Source: Spongilla lacustris
Lineage: Eukaryota; Porifera; Demospongiae; Spongillida; Spongillidae
NCBI GenBank assembly: GCA_949361645.1
Contig: OX442418.1
Location: 9,327,821-9,391,820 of the forward strand
DNA length: 64,000 bases
Direction: 5' to 3'
The first letter of the stretch is position 1; every line of letters begins with the position of its first letter. Below, one piece after another: positions 22,126-32,470 of this stretch. The notes under the pieces were generated by a model. The model had not been told where the DNA came from. It did no database searches and saw only the letters and a program-made list of their open reading frames with translations. The translations under genes were made by a program, and so were the position numbers.

Positions 22126-22507
22126 TAATTGTGCTATATGTACACATAAAAAAATACTTGTGAGTAATAATGTATATGCTCCCATGTCATTTTACTAGGG
22201 TGTGATCTAAATAGAATCCAGGTGGATTTTGATACACTGTTACTACACAAGTGCAGCCATAACCCTCACCTTTAACTGACACAATCAAGTGGCACTCATG
22301 CAGGCTAATAAACAAGCTTGCATCAAATTTGAAACTTAGACTATTAGTATAGGCCTATGCATGCATACAACCAGTGCATACAACACACTACTGCTAGCGA
22401 AGCGCTAGCAGTGCACATACACGAACACTGCATGCAAACCTTCATAAGTACAGCGAGATAACATGCATGAATACTGTAATTGCATGCGTGCAAGTTACGT
22501 GTAATGT
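22126..22507. repeat. Dispersed repeat at centre of foldback
   Basis: This spacer between the inverted arms is about 85% identical by eye to 31855-32190. Shared blocks include AATACTTGTGAGTAATAATG, TCATTTTACTAGGGTGTGAT, GGATTTTGATACACT and CTGCTAGCGAAGC. It is therefore a dispersed repeat in its own right. Confidence 0.8.
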
Positions 22508-22700
22508 CCAGCAAAAAATTCTTGCGCAAGACTTGCCCAAGATCTTGGGCAAGCGCTTGGGCAAGACTTATCTAAGACTTGCCCAAGACTTGCCCAAGAT
22601 CTTGTCCAAGATGCCAAGATTATGGCAGCCAAAATCTTGGGCAAGTCTTGCACAAGATCTTGTCCAATACTTGCTCAAGAACTTGTCCAAGAGTATTAAT
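22508..22700. repeat. 11-bp repeat, inverted right arm
   Basis: CCAGCAAAAAATTCTTGCGC starts the arm, followed by reverse-orientation copies of CTTGCCCAAGA (about six) and CAAGATCTTGTCC. It mirrors 21780-22063, with fewer tandem units, so the two arrays have changed copy number independently. Confidence 0.85.
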
Positions 22701-22936
22701 GCCGTGGACCCATTCCCACATCACATGACTTGACATGAATGCCTTTTTCAAATCATCATACTATCGGAGCTCTCATTGCACATTACAGTGTTGTATGTTA
22801 ACACATCATGCACTACTTGCCATTCAGCAACTTTTCTTTTTTAAAACAGTTTCTCTCTCAGCTCGTTCCTACACTTTTGATTGAGGGATTTCCTGATCTC
22901 GTAATCACGTGCTGTCACTGATCATGATCCATTCCC

Positions 22937-23196
22937 AGGGGCGGATGCAGGATTTTGGAGAGGGGGGGGGTCCGACATGAATAACTGATGAGGAGGAGGG
23001 GCGCGCGCGAAGCGCGCGCGAAAATTTTGTGGTGTGCATTCCTATTTTTCCACACATTCTACATACAGGGGGATTGTATGTACGCTACGTGTAACACGTG
23101 TAGTACGCTAATTATACGTTAATTATATTCATATACAGGTTCGAGGGGGGGGGGGGAGGGTCCGGACCCCCCGGACCCCCCCCCTGCGTCCGCCCT
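22937..23196. mobile_element. GC-rich MITE, GGGGCGGATGCAGG ends
   Basis: AGGGGCGGATGCAGG at the left is mirrored by CCTGCGTCCGCCCT at the right. The inside has poly-G/poly-C runs and GCGCGCGCGAAGCGCGCGCG. The empty site in the paired arm reads ATTCCCAAACTTTTTG. Flanks CATTCCCA and GCTTCCGA could be a decayed 8-bp duplication, suggesting hAT. It is similar in style to 50308-51154. Confidence 0.75.
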
Positions 23197-23223
23197 TGCT
23201 TCCGAAACTTTTTGTCAATACAT

Positions 23224-23797
23224 CAGAGCGGAATATAACGGTCGGCCATCGGACATTTTGCCGTTCAATTTCATGCCATGGCCGATCGTTTTTTATTACG
23301 GTCGGTCATTTCGGCCGATCATTACAACTAGCATCTACGCCCACTAATTACTCAGCTGATTGTCTGCAATAACCAACCTTGATCGTGATTGTGATTATGC
23401 GGGAAAAGTTTGTTCAGTTCCTACGTGTTAATTGAATATTGATTAATTAAGACTGTATCCGTGCGGGCGAGCTCCATATACTATTGTGTCTAATTGAACA
23501 CTTGCGCTACTGATGTAGTAGTACTTAGAGATGTGTATTCGTACTAGTCAGTTGCATATAGCCAGTCCTCCATCCCCATCACACCTAGTTCATCCTGATT
23601 CAGATCCTAACTCTAATGTACAAACCATGCCTTTGCTTGCTACTGTGCAATCTGTATGTATTTCATAACACTTGTAATTAGTTTATACCTGCAATGCTTA
23701 GTCATGAATAATTAATGATGTCAGATCATGTCCGACCAAAATGCCTCTTGGTCTGACATTTTTTCAGATCACTTTAAGGGAGTTATATTCCGCTCTG
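23224..23797. mobile_element. 574-bp DNA transposon with ATACAT duplication
   Basis: CAGAGCGGAATATAAC at 23224 is mirrored by GTTATATTCCGCTCTG ending at 23797. ATACAT flanks it at 23218-23223 and 23798-23803. The paired inverted arm shows the empty site with a single ATACAT (GTCAATACATTCTG), so the insertion is directly proven. Inside, GGTCGGCCATCGGACATTTT near the left and AATGTCAGACCAAGAGGCAT-like sequence near the right suggest subterminal repeats. No transposase. Superfamily not assigned. Confidence 0.9.
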
Positions 23798-24000
23798 ATA
23801 CATTCTGTAAATGGATAAGATAACTATTTCACAATGTTGACTTCAAGTATTGTACCTTCAATTAACTTCACTCTTGTAGGTGACAAAGGAGGTTTTGCAA
23901 ACAAAGTTTTGCTCGTTGTGGAGTTCATTGCTCATGTTTGCTGAAGATGCAATCGAGCAATGCAAGACCATACTTAACCAGATCTGGTGCGTTTTAATGT

Positions 24001-24248
24001 TGTCTTACATATGCATCAGCTCCGCGACTTGACACATCCATGATAGAAGGTGTGAAGAATACTGGCATTAGACTTATAACAAGCTTCATATGACAATCAT
24101 AGCTCTGGTCAACTGCTTCATCTAGTTGGCATTGGGTACAGCAATTCAACCTGCAATGTATAAATGAATAGTATATTTCAACGTACCTGCTTCCTATTCA
24201 CAGGCACTGCTGGCTTCACTAGCTTTCTGAGCCACTGTATGGTGAGAA
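24001..24248. other. Intron-like spacer
   Basis: Between the inverted BEN exons and the SQSADYV exon. No feature supported. Confidence 0.35.
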
Positions 24249-24900
24249 TTAAAATGATTGAGGCAAAAAAATAACAAGATTAGACTCACTACTCTCATCA
24301 ACAGGATCGGCAGGCTGTTCCTTACTATGCTGCTTAGGAGTGTCTTCGTGTACATAGTCTGCAGACTGGCTGCTCCAGGACTCCTTACTACGCTGCTTAG
24401 GAATGCCATCTTGTACGTAGTCTGCAGACTGACTGCTTCTTATTGCAGTCCACCACAGCATATATGTATATGTCACCTAAGTACCAGAGAAGAATCAGGA
24501 CATATCCATAATCAATAAATCCCAACCTGTTCATTGAGATTATGCTCTTGTCTGCCTATACATATATGTGAAGCATCAATAGTAATAGTATACACATGCA
24601 TAAATAAACACAAATGTACAATATAGCTTACCTGATGTGATGCACATTGGATGGCAATGAGATGATATTATTGGAAACTATCATCATCACTGTTACTAGA
24701 CATAGCTGATATATGTAAGGTATGTTAAAAGGGAGGATTAGGTTTAAGGTTATAATTTAAAATAGTCTCCGAACGACTTACCTGATGTGTTAATTGCCTT
24801 ATTTTTTTGCTCTTCATATATACTCCATCGGATTCTAGAAACAGCTCCAACGTAGGAACCAGCATTTTCGGCATTTGCTGTTAATATGACGCTCAGTGTC
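24249..24900 (-). CDS. Possible upstream exons with repeated SQSADYV motif
   Basis: Minus strand: 24476-24249 encodes two tandem copies of SSQSADYV-x-(D/E)-x2-PKQ-x-SKE followed by an acidic DESSES tail, from a DNA-level duplication of about 75 bp. Upstream, short pieces ending in (A)TCAG|GTAAG occur at about 24632 and 24779 (SNSDDDSFQ and a KKIRQLTHQ tail). These could be 5' exons of the minus-strand BEN gene whose 3' end is 22820-23995. Low certainty; no start codon is fixed. Confidence 0.3.
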
Positions 24901-25339
24901 TCGTCGATCAGTCACCGCACCAGTACTAAGTCGCTTATTTGCACGCCTTCTTTTCACTACCACGTTATAGCCGAACAATTGCAAGAGTATTGTATATCAC
25001 GTGATTTGATGTCACGTGAGGAGATAACTGAACAGATTATGCACGGTGGTCTGCTCTCATTGAACGCGTGGAAACTAAGCCCTACGCCCCGAAAAATTGA
25101 AATGGTTACGTACACCCATAGCAACGAACCTGACAACCGATGCCTTTTAGAACCAGCTGTGCACGGGGTACATAAAACGTAATCAACACCTAAAAGCCAT
25201 GCTAGCAGTGATAAACACCTTTGAACTATATTGTAAGCAAAAATCACGTGGCCTGGTGTTGCCAACTGTCGGCTCTGGTACGTCAAACCTATCGACTTAC
25301 GCACGGCGATCACCGACTACATGTGTTCAAAAAACTACA
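24901..25339. other. No gene recognised
   Basis: Unique-looking sequence upstream of the second RAG1-like element. A 98-codon open frame at 24886-25182 has no recognisable feature. Confidence 0.4.
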
Positions 25340-25623
25340 ACGACGCTCGGTGACTGAATTGGAACATGCCAAAGCTATCACGGTAAAGTTAGTTGTTTGT
25401 ACTGTCGTTTTTTGGTACAGGTTAGTGGCAACGCATTTTCTGAAGTAGATTTCTAGCCTTTGAAAATCCACCATTTTGGTGTCTTTTTGGGGGTGGGGGA
25501 ATTAATATTTGCGCAATGAAGTGGGTTTTAACAGAGCGTTTAAAATATAGCCTTACATTTCTTTTGGTCTAAATTTGACTCCATGCTCGTATGTAAATAG
25601 ATTGAGCTTGAACTGAATTATTA

Positions 25624-27726
25624 TTTATTCTTTACTCTCTTGGCTGGAGGGGGGATGGCAGCTACCAATTGTGGCTCAATACTTAGTAAGTGTTCTTGCA
25701 CAATGCGCATCAGGTTCTGCATGTGGTTGTGGATTGGAGCAAATGTCAAGCCAAGAATTTTGCATGAATTGACTTGGCCCCTGAAAAGGGGGCTGTCTCC
25801 TTTGGGGTTATCGCCAACAATTTGGCTGGATATGTGGTGCATCCTTTCCTCACCAGCTAGACAGATTCCTGACGATTTGAGCCACCTGAAACACCAGTGA
25901 TCGAGTTAGAATTGAGCCTTTGCTGTATTTTGTGACACACTGCCTTAGTGTATTCCATGCAAGGTATGGCAAGCCCAGCCTTAGTCGCCGGCAATACATG
26001 TACCTGAACTTTAGTCCATGATGAGTAGGCAGCTGTAGTTTAGCTCTGGTGACATGCACAAATGTCATTGGCAGAAGTGAGTGTATATATTATGTAACCT
26101 CTGTACAAGTCATTGACATTCACTTAACTGCTTCCCCTGTAGCAAGTTGTATGATGGCTTTGTCAGGACTAGCTGGTAGAGTTTACCCTCTTCAGCAAAC
26201 CCGTTGCTTGCTTCTCCTCCTCAGGTGTAAGTGTTGGTGCACACTCATGCTTTTCATAGTCACCATCCTTAATATCCCTGCTGCAGTCTGTATACAGTGC
26301 TCCAGAACATCTGACAGCAGCATTATCACACTTGATGATAGTCTGACTAGGGGACCATCCTGGTGACCGTCCTCTGAGCAGCAGGGGATTTTCCTCTGGG
26401 CAGCAGGGGATCATCCTCTGAGCATCAGGGGACCATCCTCTGAGTAGCAGGGGGTCATCCTCGGAGCAGCAGGGGATCATCCTCTGAGCAGCAGGGGACC
26501 ATCCTCTGATCAGCAGGGGACCGTCCTCTGAGCAGCATGGGACTGTCCTCTGAGCGGCAGGGGATCATCCTCTGAGCAGCAGGAGATCATCCTCTGAGCA
26601 GCAGGGGATCATCCTCTGAGCAGCAGAGGATCATCCTCTGAGCAGCAGAGGATCATCCTCTGGGCAGCATTGGACCATCCTCTGATCAGCAGGGGACCAT
26701 CCTCTGAGCAGCAGGGGACCGTCCTCTGAGCAGCATGGGACTGTCCTCTGAGCAGCAGGGGATCATCCTCTGAGCAACAGGGGACCATCCTCTGAGCAAC
26801 AGGGGACCATCCTCTGAGCAGCAGGGGACCATCCTCTGAGCAGCATGGGACTGTCCTCTGAGCAGCAGGGGATCATCCTCTGAGCAACAGGGGACCATCC
26901 TCTGAGCAACAGGGGACCATCCTCTGAGCAGCAGGGGACCATCCTCTGAGCAGCATGGGACTGTCCTCTGAGCAGCAGGGGATCATCCTCTTAGCAGCAG
27001 GAGATCATCCTCTGAGTAGCAGTGGATCATCCTCTGATCAGCAGGGAACCATCCTCTGAGCAGCAGGGGATCATCCTCTGGGCAGCAGGGAACCATCCTC
27101 TGAGCAGCAGGGGATCATCCTCTGGGCAGCATGGGACTATCCTCTGAGCAGCATGGGACCATCCTCTGGGCAGCATGGGACCATTACTGAGCAACATGGG
27201 ACCATCTCTGAGCAGCAGAGGACTATCCGTCCTCTGAGCAGCATGGACGGTTCACAGCATCATATGCTGCTATCCACTCCCGGAGGCATTTGGAGCACAC
27301 CAGTGCACCACACTGCAGCTCCAGTGGCTGTGAGAGGGTGTTGGAGCACAGTGCACACTTCAGCTCCTTTAGCATTGATAGGTTGTTAGCTCTTGCCAAA
27401 GGTGGGCTAGGCTCACTATGGAGAACTAGAGGAGGGGCAATCTTCACAAGATGACCTCTTATGATGTCATATGTTTACTTTTTTTGCCACTCAAATAGCA
27501 TCACTACACATTTGTGATGCACTCACTTTGTGATGGCACAGATGGTTCTCTACATACCCAGCTTACATTGCATGCAGAACATCTCAGGGTTACATCATCC
27601 CCAGATGCAAAAGCTATTTTCAGCTCAGCTGAGAATGCTATGCACTCAGAGCTGGTTCTTTTCTTTGCCCTGTACTTTGTTAGCCTCTGCCCACACACTC
27701 TGCAATGTATGGAAATTGTAATCCAT
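25624..27726 (-). pseudogene. Truncated RAG1-like transposase copy
   Basis: Minus strand, in order: start MDYN (27726); after a frame change HCRVCGQRLTKYRAKKRTSS; a RING start LKCALCSNTLSQPLELQC with CSKC; then the 21-bp minisatellite in place of the end of the RING; CSRDIKDGDYEKHECAPT with LKRVNSTS as in copy 1; an exon starting MTFVHVTRA; RMHHISSQIVGDNPKGD; and then, directly, a KSIHAKF-like catalytic-end segment and EHLLSIEPQLVAAIPPPAKR. Everything between the middle of copy 1's fourth coding block and the Glu motif is deleted, including both catalytic Asp regions. The Glu position reads Lys in the best frame. Non-functional. Confidence 0.75.
26350..27245. repeat. 21-bp minisatellite inside RING coding region
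   Basis: About 40 units of CCTCTGAGCAGCAGGGGATCA variants. On the minus strand each unit reads PCCSEDD/G in frame. The first residues, PCC, equal the last Cys pair of the RING (CPCC in the intact copy at 10748-10759), so the array grew from those codons. Variant units recur in blocks (for example the CATGGGACTGTCC variant), suggesting higher-order duplications of about 125-150 bp. Confidence 0.95.
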
Positions 27727-27890
27727 ACCTATAATGTATAGGGCAAAACCACAACGTACGTCGATTATTCATGCAATACGCTCAGCTTGTTCGTGGTGAC
27801 TGAAAATGCGTTGCCACTTCAGGTTAGTAAATTCTGGTAGCCACATGCCTCCTGAGCATTGCTGTAGTACTCATACCTTCCAGTTCAGTC

Positions 27891-29640
27891 ACCAAAGGCT
27901 ATGTCGTCGCATTTAGTAACGCCCTCCTTCTAAATACGTATCGCGTGACCTTGCTAAACGGTATGCGCATGCTATCGATGTGGAATTTCAATTGTGCGCA
28001 TTGACTGGACATGACAGGAAAAGGAATGCAGTGTTTGAGTTCGTTTTCACTTTTTGATTTGCTAGTTCTGGTGAGTTATGGTTTGCTTTTAAACATCAGA
28101 TGTCTATAATGAGCCATCAGTTAAGAAATATACGGTAATACCGTAAATGATCTAATTGTTGACTTAGTTTCCAGCCGCATACAACCGTGTATGGCGGTCT
28201 TCTACGATGATTACCGTTTCAGTCCTTTATCCAAAGTTGCGTCGACTCAGTAGATCTACTAGGTAGCCTAATACGTAAGAAAAGGCGCCTAGAAAAAGCT
28301 GATGATGCACATGGTTGCTCGATGGACTGGGACACGCGTACGATCTTTTAAAAGTATTAAAATTTAAATGGTGTGCCATGTGAAACATTAGTCTGGGGAC
28401 CAGACAGATGGCTGTACAACAGTCTGGTCCCAAGACTAGTGAAACATCTGACGGAATCATACAAAATGGGCTCGAATATGAAGCAGAAGACTTTTTTTTC
28501 AGTCTTTGGAGTAGGTATTTGCCCGATGAGCCTGAGCTGCCGACCGATTTTAGCGACCGACCTTCAAGCACTAATACGCTGGGACTTAAACTCCTCCAAA
28601 ATCTAGTATACTTTTTGTGCAATAGTCTCTTCGTCACAATCTCACTTTTAAAAAGCTTTGTCAGACCTTATAAAACTTGTACATGTTTCAAATGAAGCCC
28701 TTCATGGATTATGATTTTCCAATTGTAATTCACTACGTATTTCTGTAACAACTTTACATCTATGATAGATGTTTTTAAAATGAAATGAAATGTTGTGTAA
28801 GAGTTAGTCAAGTTGAAAAATCGTTTTAGAAAGTAAGAATTCATATTCATGCGTGTATATATACGTAGATGTCATTCATATGACTTAAGGCTTGCTGGAT
28901 GCTAGAATTATATTAGATGTGAGAGAAGAACTAATTACACAGACCAGGCACTTGAATAATTAGGAATGGATTTTTAGTATGGAGATTGCAATGAAGATGG
29001 AATATGAAGAAAAATATATAGATAAGCTAGAAGCTATTCGTAATGCTGGATTTCAGGGTACAGATGATGCTGTGTCAACCTTTAAATCATACTATTTGAA
29101 AAACACTTCATATCATGTAAAAGATAAGAAGACACTACAAGACAGTTCAGTTTGTGAGTTTGAGGATGAAGGAATCAGAAGGCTTGGGTCAGTTAGAAAA
29201 TTCTGTATATTGATAGAAGGACCTTTTGCTATACTGAATTGATGTCTTAATTTGAGAGACAGCAGGATGGCATTTTGAACGACATACATTTAGCAAGCCT
29301 GACTTAGCAAATGCAGCAACAGATATATTCTTTGTAAAAGTGAAGAAAGTGTCTATTACAAAGATTATTACAGTAGCTTCTGTCATTAGTACAGAAATGC
29401 ATATACATGTACATACCCCTATAGCTATCAAACATTCTCATAGTGATATAATAGTTAATTTTTATGAAAAACAGTGAGAAATAATGGAGCTGATCATGAG
29501 TTATACTTGTTGTATGCTGCTTTGACATTATAAATGTAATTTGCATCAGTGTAATGTACAGAAACCTCACTAAAAGGGGCAGTAAATTAAAGAGTACCTC
29601 TTGTCCTATGCTCTGACGCAGAACTCAAAGTACCTTACAC
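27891..29640. other. Intergenic, few weak signals
   Basis: 28060-28190 is similar to 33265-33390 (shared CAGCCGCA-ACA-CCGTG and ATAATGAG blocks). 28385-28440 holds a short inverted repeat around GGGACCAGAC and GTCTGGTCCC. An 87-codon frame at 28979-29242 (MEIAMKMEYEEKYIDKLEAI) is charged and might be an exon, but nothing supports it. Confidence 0.4.
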
Positions 29641-29644
29641 ATAT

Positions 29645-30020
29645 CTTGACTGTGAAGGCAAGAGCTTGAGTAATCTTGGGCAAGACTTGCCCAAGAAGGC
29701 AAGATCTTGGGCAAGTCTTGCGCATGAACTTTTTGCTGGGATGGACAGCCTATGCTAGACGTTTTTAACTGGTAAGTTGTGCGCGTGCATACCTTTTACT
29801 TTAAGAAATAACTTTGTCACTTAAACTAAAAGTCTAGTATCACAAAGTCTGTCACAGCTTCCATCATATGCTGCCATATTACAATGTATATGGCAAACCA
29901 CGCCCTCAACCGTCAGAAAGTAATGACAAAGCTGGGAACTTTGGGATGCAATGCGGCAAACCAGTGTTATGACAACACACCTTTAAAACCAACCTCTCCT
30001 ACTTATCATTTGAAGATCTT
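29645..30020. repeat. Dispersed repeat, fused to 11-bp repeat end
   Basis: 29660-29740 is a short copy of the TCTTGGGCAAG array ending TTTTTGCTGGG. From 29743 the sequence matches 32224-32470: CAGCCTATG, CTTAACTGGTAAGTTGTG, ATCATATGCTGCCATATTA, CCACGCCCTCAACCGTCAGA and AAACCAGTGTTAT. Confidence 0.8.
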
Positions 30021-30189
30021 GCTTGAAATGGATCACCTAATATTTATAACATCATCAAGTTCATTTACTGAATCGAATATGCTAAATTGATGTGGGAGTT
30101 AATGTGTAGCATTTGCGGATAAGATGCAAGCAGCAGTGATCACTGTATCGTCGTTATACAACTGAGTTACTTAAAAGAAAAAGGAATTC

Positions 30190-31230
30190 GTTAACTCCTT
30201 GAAGCCAAGCGGTGCATGTATGTTTTCATTACATTGTTTTGGATATCATCTTTTACATTTACACCAGTAAAATTGTGACACATGCAAGTCAGTACAATAT
30301 ATATATACTAACATGAATCAGTGTAACGGGCCATGTACACAATGTAGATGCTGAATCCATAAACCTAGTTGGGGCACTGGGGGTAAACGAAGCACATCTA
30401 TGAACTGGCAAAAGACTGATGGAGACAGAATGATCTGGCATTTATGTGGGTTACACATTCCTGTTCTTGGAGTAAATAAATGGCGTGATGAATTAGTGAA
30501 GTCATCTGAATAATGTGTTCTTGAGAAATAACGTACAGTTGTAGTAACCAATGATGTATAAGGTTGCGCAACTATTTGCATGCATGCATGCATGCATATA
30601 TGCATCATGAAGTTCCACACTTTTTATTTACACTGTCATGGTAAAACCCGTAAAGGTTATGTGCATATGCATGAATGCATGTGCACATAACCTTTACGAC
30701 GTCCAAAGAGTTAATTCCTTGAACGCCAAGTGGTGCATATATGCATGCATTCACACAACCATATAATCATCTGTGTGATGCAATGTCAGTGTTGTCAAGT
30801 TTTTATTACAAAGAATTGTTTTGAATATCATCTTTACGCCATGCAGGAAAATACATGCAAGTCAGTGCAATATACTGGCCATGCATGTAGATGCTGAATC
30901 CATAAACCTAGTTGGGATACTGGGGGTGTAAGCACATCTTGTGATGAGCTGGCAAAAGGCAGATGGAGATGGAGTGATCTGGCATTTATGTGGGTTACAC
31001 ATTCCTGTTCTTGGAGTAAATAAATGGAGTGAAGTCATCTGAATAATGTGTTCTTGAGAAAAAACGTAGTTGTAGTAACCAATGATGTATAAGGTTGCAC
31101 AACTATTTGCACGCATGCATGCATGTGTCATGAAATTCCACACTTTTTATTTACACTGTCATGGTAAAACCCATAATGGTGATGTGTATATGCGGCATGA
31201 ATGCATGTATTTTAACTTGCATGGTATCCA
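30190..31230. repeat. Tandem pair of ~520-bp units
   Basis: 30190-30710 and 30711-31230 are direct copies. Landmarks: TTAA(C/T)TCCTTGAA at 30193 and 30711, ACATGCAAGTCAGT, CCATAAACCTAGTTGGG, TGGGTTACACATTCCTGTTC and TTTACACTGTCATGGTAAAA. Each contains a GCATGCATGCATGC run near its end. Confidence 0.85.
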
Positions 31231-31429
31231 AAGAGTTAAAACAAATAATTCTACTGAAACAATTCGATATCACATAGCAATATCATAGCACTACACCAAA
31301 CAATTCATGTGTCACTGTTATATTTTTAAATGTTCATCAGCCTTCAAACATACAGAATACTGTGTAGATGTGTGTGGGTGGTACTGTGTGTTTGGTTTAG
31401 TGCTCTCATATTGCTCAGTATGCAATATT

Positions 31430-31770
31430 AAATTGTCTCAGTAGAATTATTTTTTTAACTCTTTGGATGCCAGGCAAGTTAACATACATGCATTCATGCA
31501 TTTGCACATAACCATTATGGATTTTACCATGACAGTGTAAATAAAAAGTGTGGAACTACTGACTATATGATGCATACATGCATGCAAATAGTTGCTACAC
31601 TTGTAACCTTATAAATACATGACATGATTGTTTACTGCAATTACAATGAGTAAATATGTTTTTTTTTCTAACATTATTCAGATGACTTCACTAATTCATC
31701 ACTACTGCATCACTACATTCATTTACTCCAAGAACAGGAATGTGTAACTGACATAAATGCATGTGAGGGT
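31430..31770. repeat. Inverted partial copy of the 520-bp unit
   Basis: TAACTCTTTGGATGCC, TTTTACCATGACAGTGTAAA and CCAAGAACAGGAATGTGTAA are reverse complements of landmarks in 30960-31230. With the preceding copy it forms an inverted repeat centred near 31345, flanked by TTCTACTGAAACAATT (31249) and its mirror near 31440. It resembles a foldback element. Confidence 0.8.
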
Positions 31771-31854
31771 AAGGTGTGTGCACATATGTGTTGTGTTCCT
31801 ACGGGAATAAATAGTATATTAGTAATCCAAAAATAGTATTCTGCACTTTAGCAT

Positions 31855-32190
31855 GCTTCTATGTCTATATGTACACATAACAAATACTTGTGAGTAATAA
31901 TGTATATACTCCCATGTCATTTTACTAGGGTGTGATCTAAATAGTCCACGTGGATTTTGATACACTATTACTACACAAGTGCAGCCATGCTACTTAACCT
32001 TCACTCTCAACACAAAGTGGTATGCAGGCTAATAAACAAGTTTATATCAAATTTGAAACTTAGTATACTGAGGCCTATGCATGTATACTACAACACACTA
32101 TATACTGCTAGCGAAGCTCTAGCGGTGCACATACACGAACACCTTCATAAAAGCACAGCGAAATTACACGCAATAAAATGTTAATTGCAT
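31855..32190. repeat. Dispersed repeat, copy of 22126-22507
   Basis: Same orientation and order of blocks as the foldback spacer at 22.1-22.5 kb, with small deletions. It is not flanked by the 11-bp array, which shows the two units are separable. Confidence 0.8.
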
Positions 32191-32219
32191 GTAGTATAGT
32201 CTAGAAATCCACACCAACG

Positions 32220-32470
32220 CACGGGCCATGGGCAGCCTATGTTTGACGTACTTAACTGGTAAGTTGTGTACGTCAGTGCGTGCTTACCTTTAAGATATAA
32301 CTTTGTCACTTAAAGTTCAGTATCACGAAGTCTGTCACAGGCTGTCAGCTGCCATCATATGCTGCCATATTATTACGCAAACCACGCCCTCAACCGTCAG
32401 AAAGCAATTACAAATATGGCTTGGAACTATCATACATTGGCGGTAAACCAGTGTTATCACCTAACACCCC
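32220..32470. repeat. Dispersed repeat, copy of 29743-30020
   Basis: Follows the preceding repeat directly and matches the segment after the 11-bp array at 29.7 kb. The pair 31855-32470 may therefore be one ancestral repeat without the foldback insertion. Confidence 0.75.

Larger units (their letters stand above)
22820..23995 (-). pseudogene. Inverted copy of BEN exons, broken by transposons
   Basis: Minus-strand counterpart of 21325-21683. VKYGLALLDCIFS, PPLSPTRVKLIE and a RKSLNQKCRNELREKL stretch are readable. The terminal BEN exon is split twice by the insertions at 23224-23797 and 22937-23196, which destroys the domain. An in-frame TGA follows KHEQ. Upstream exons of the same minus-strand gene may lie at 24249-24900. 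Confidence 0.6.
21325..24000. repeat. Large interrupted inverted repeat
   Basis: The left arm 21325-22063 and right arm about 22508-24000 are inverted copies. Matching landmarks: GCACCAGAT(GC/CT)GGTTAAGTAT at the outer ends, ACCTACAAGAGTGAAGTTA, AAATCCCTCAATCAAAAGTG, the ATTCATGT...GTCATGTGA block and the 11-bp tandem array at the inner ends. The right arm is longer because two transposons inserted in it (22937-23196 and 23224-23797); the left arm shows both empty sites. A 445-bp spacer separates the arms. Confidence 0.85.
25340..27890 (-). mobile_element. Second RAG1-like element, internally deleted
   Basis: Inverted flanks: GGTGACTGAATTGGAA (about 25349) and GTTAGTGGCAACGCATTTTC (about 25422) are mirrored as TTCCAGTTCAGTCACC (about 27887) and GAAAATGCGTTGCCACTTCAG (about 27803), giving long inverted repeats round the pseudogene. 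These do not resemble the inverted repeats of the element at 9937-13768, so the two belong to different subfamilies. No target duplication was identified. Confidence 0.6.

Noticed and set aside
21727..22147. Open frames with CPRLAQDLPKT repeats on both strands
   Set aside because: They come from an 11-bp repeat whose period opens all frames; no start, splice or codon pattern supports coding.
25640..25900. Plus-strand 86-codon frame starting MAGGGMAATNCGS
   Set aside because: It is the antisense of the RAG1-like pseudogene's C-terminal region.
26169..26898. Open frames with PCCSEDD or PLLLRG repeats taken as a separate gene
   Set aside because: They are the minisatellite inside the RAG1-like pseudogene; only the PCC-SED frame is connected to flanking coding sequence.
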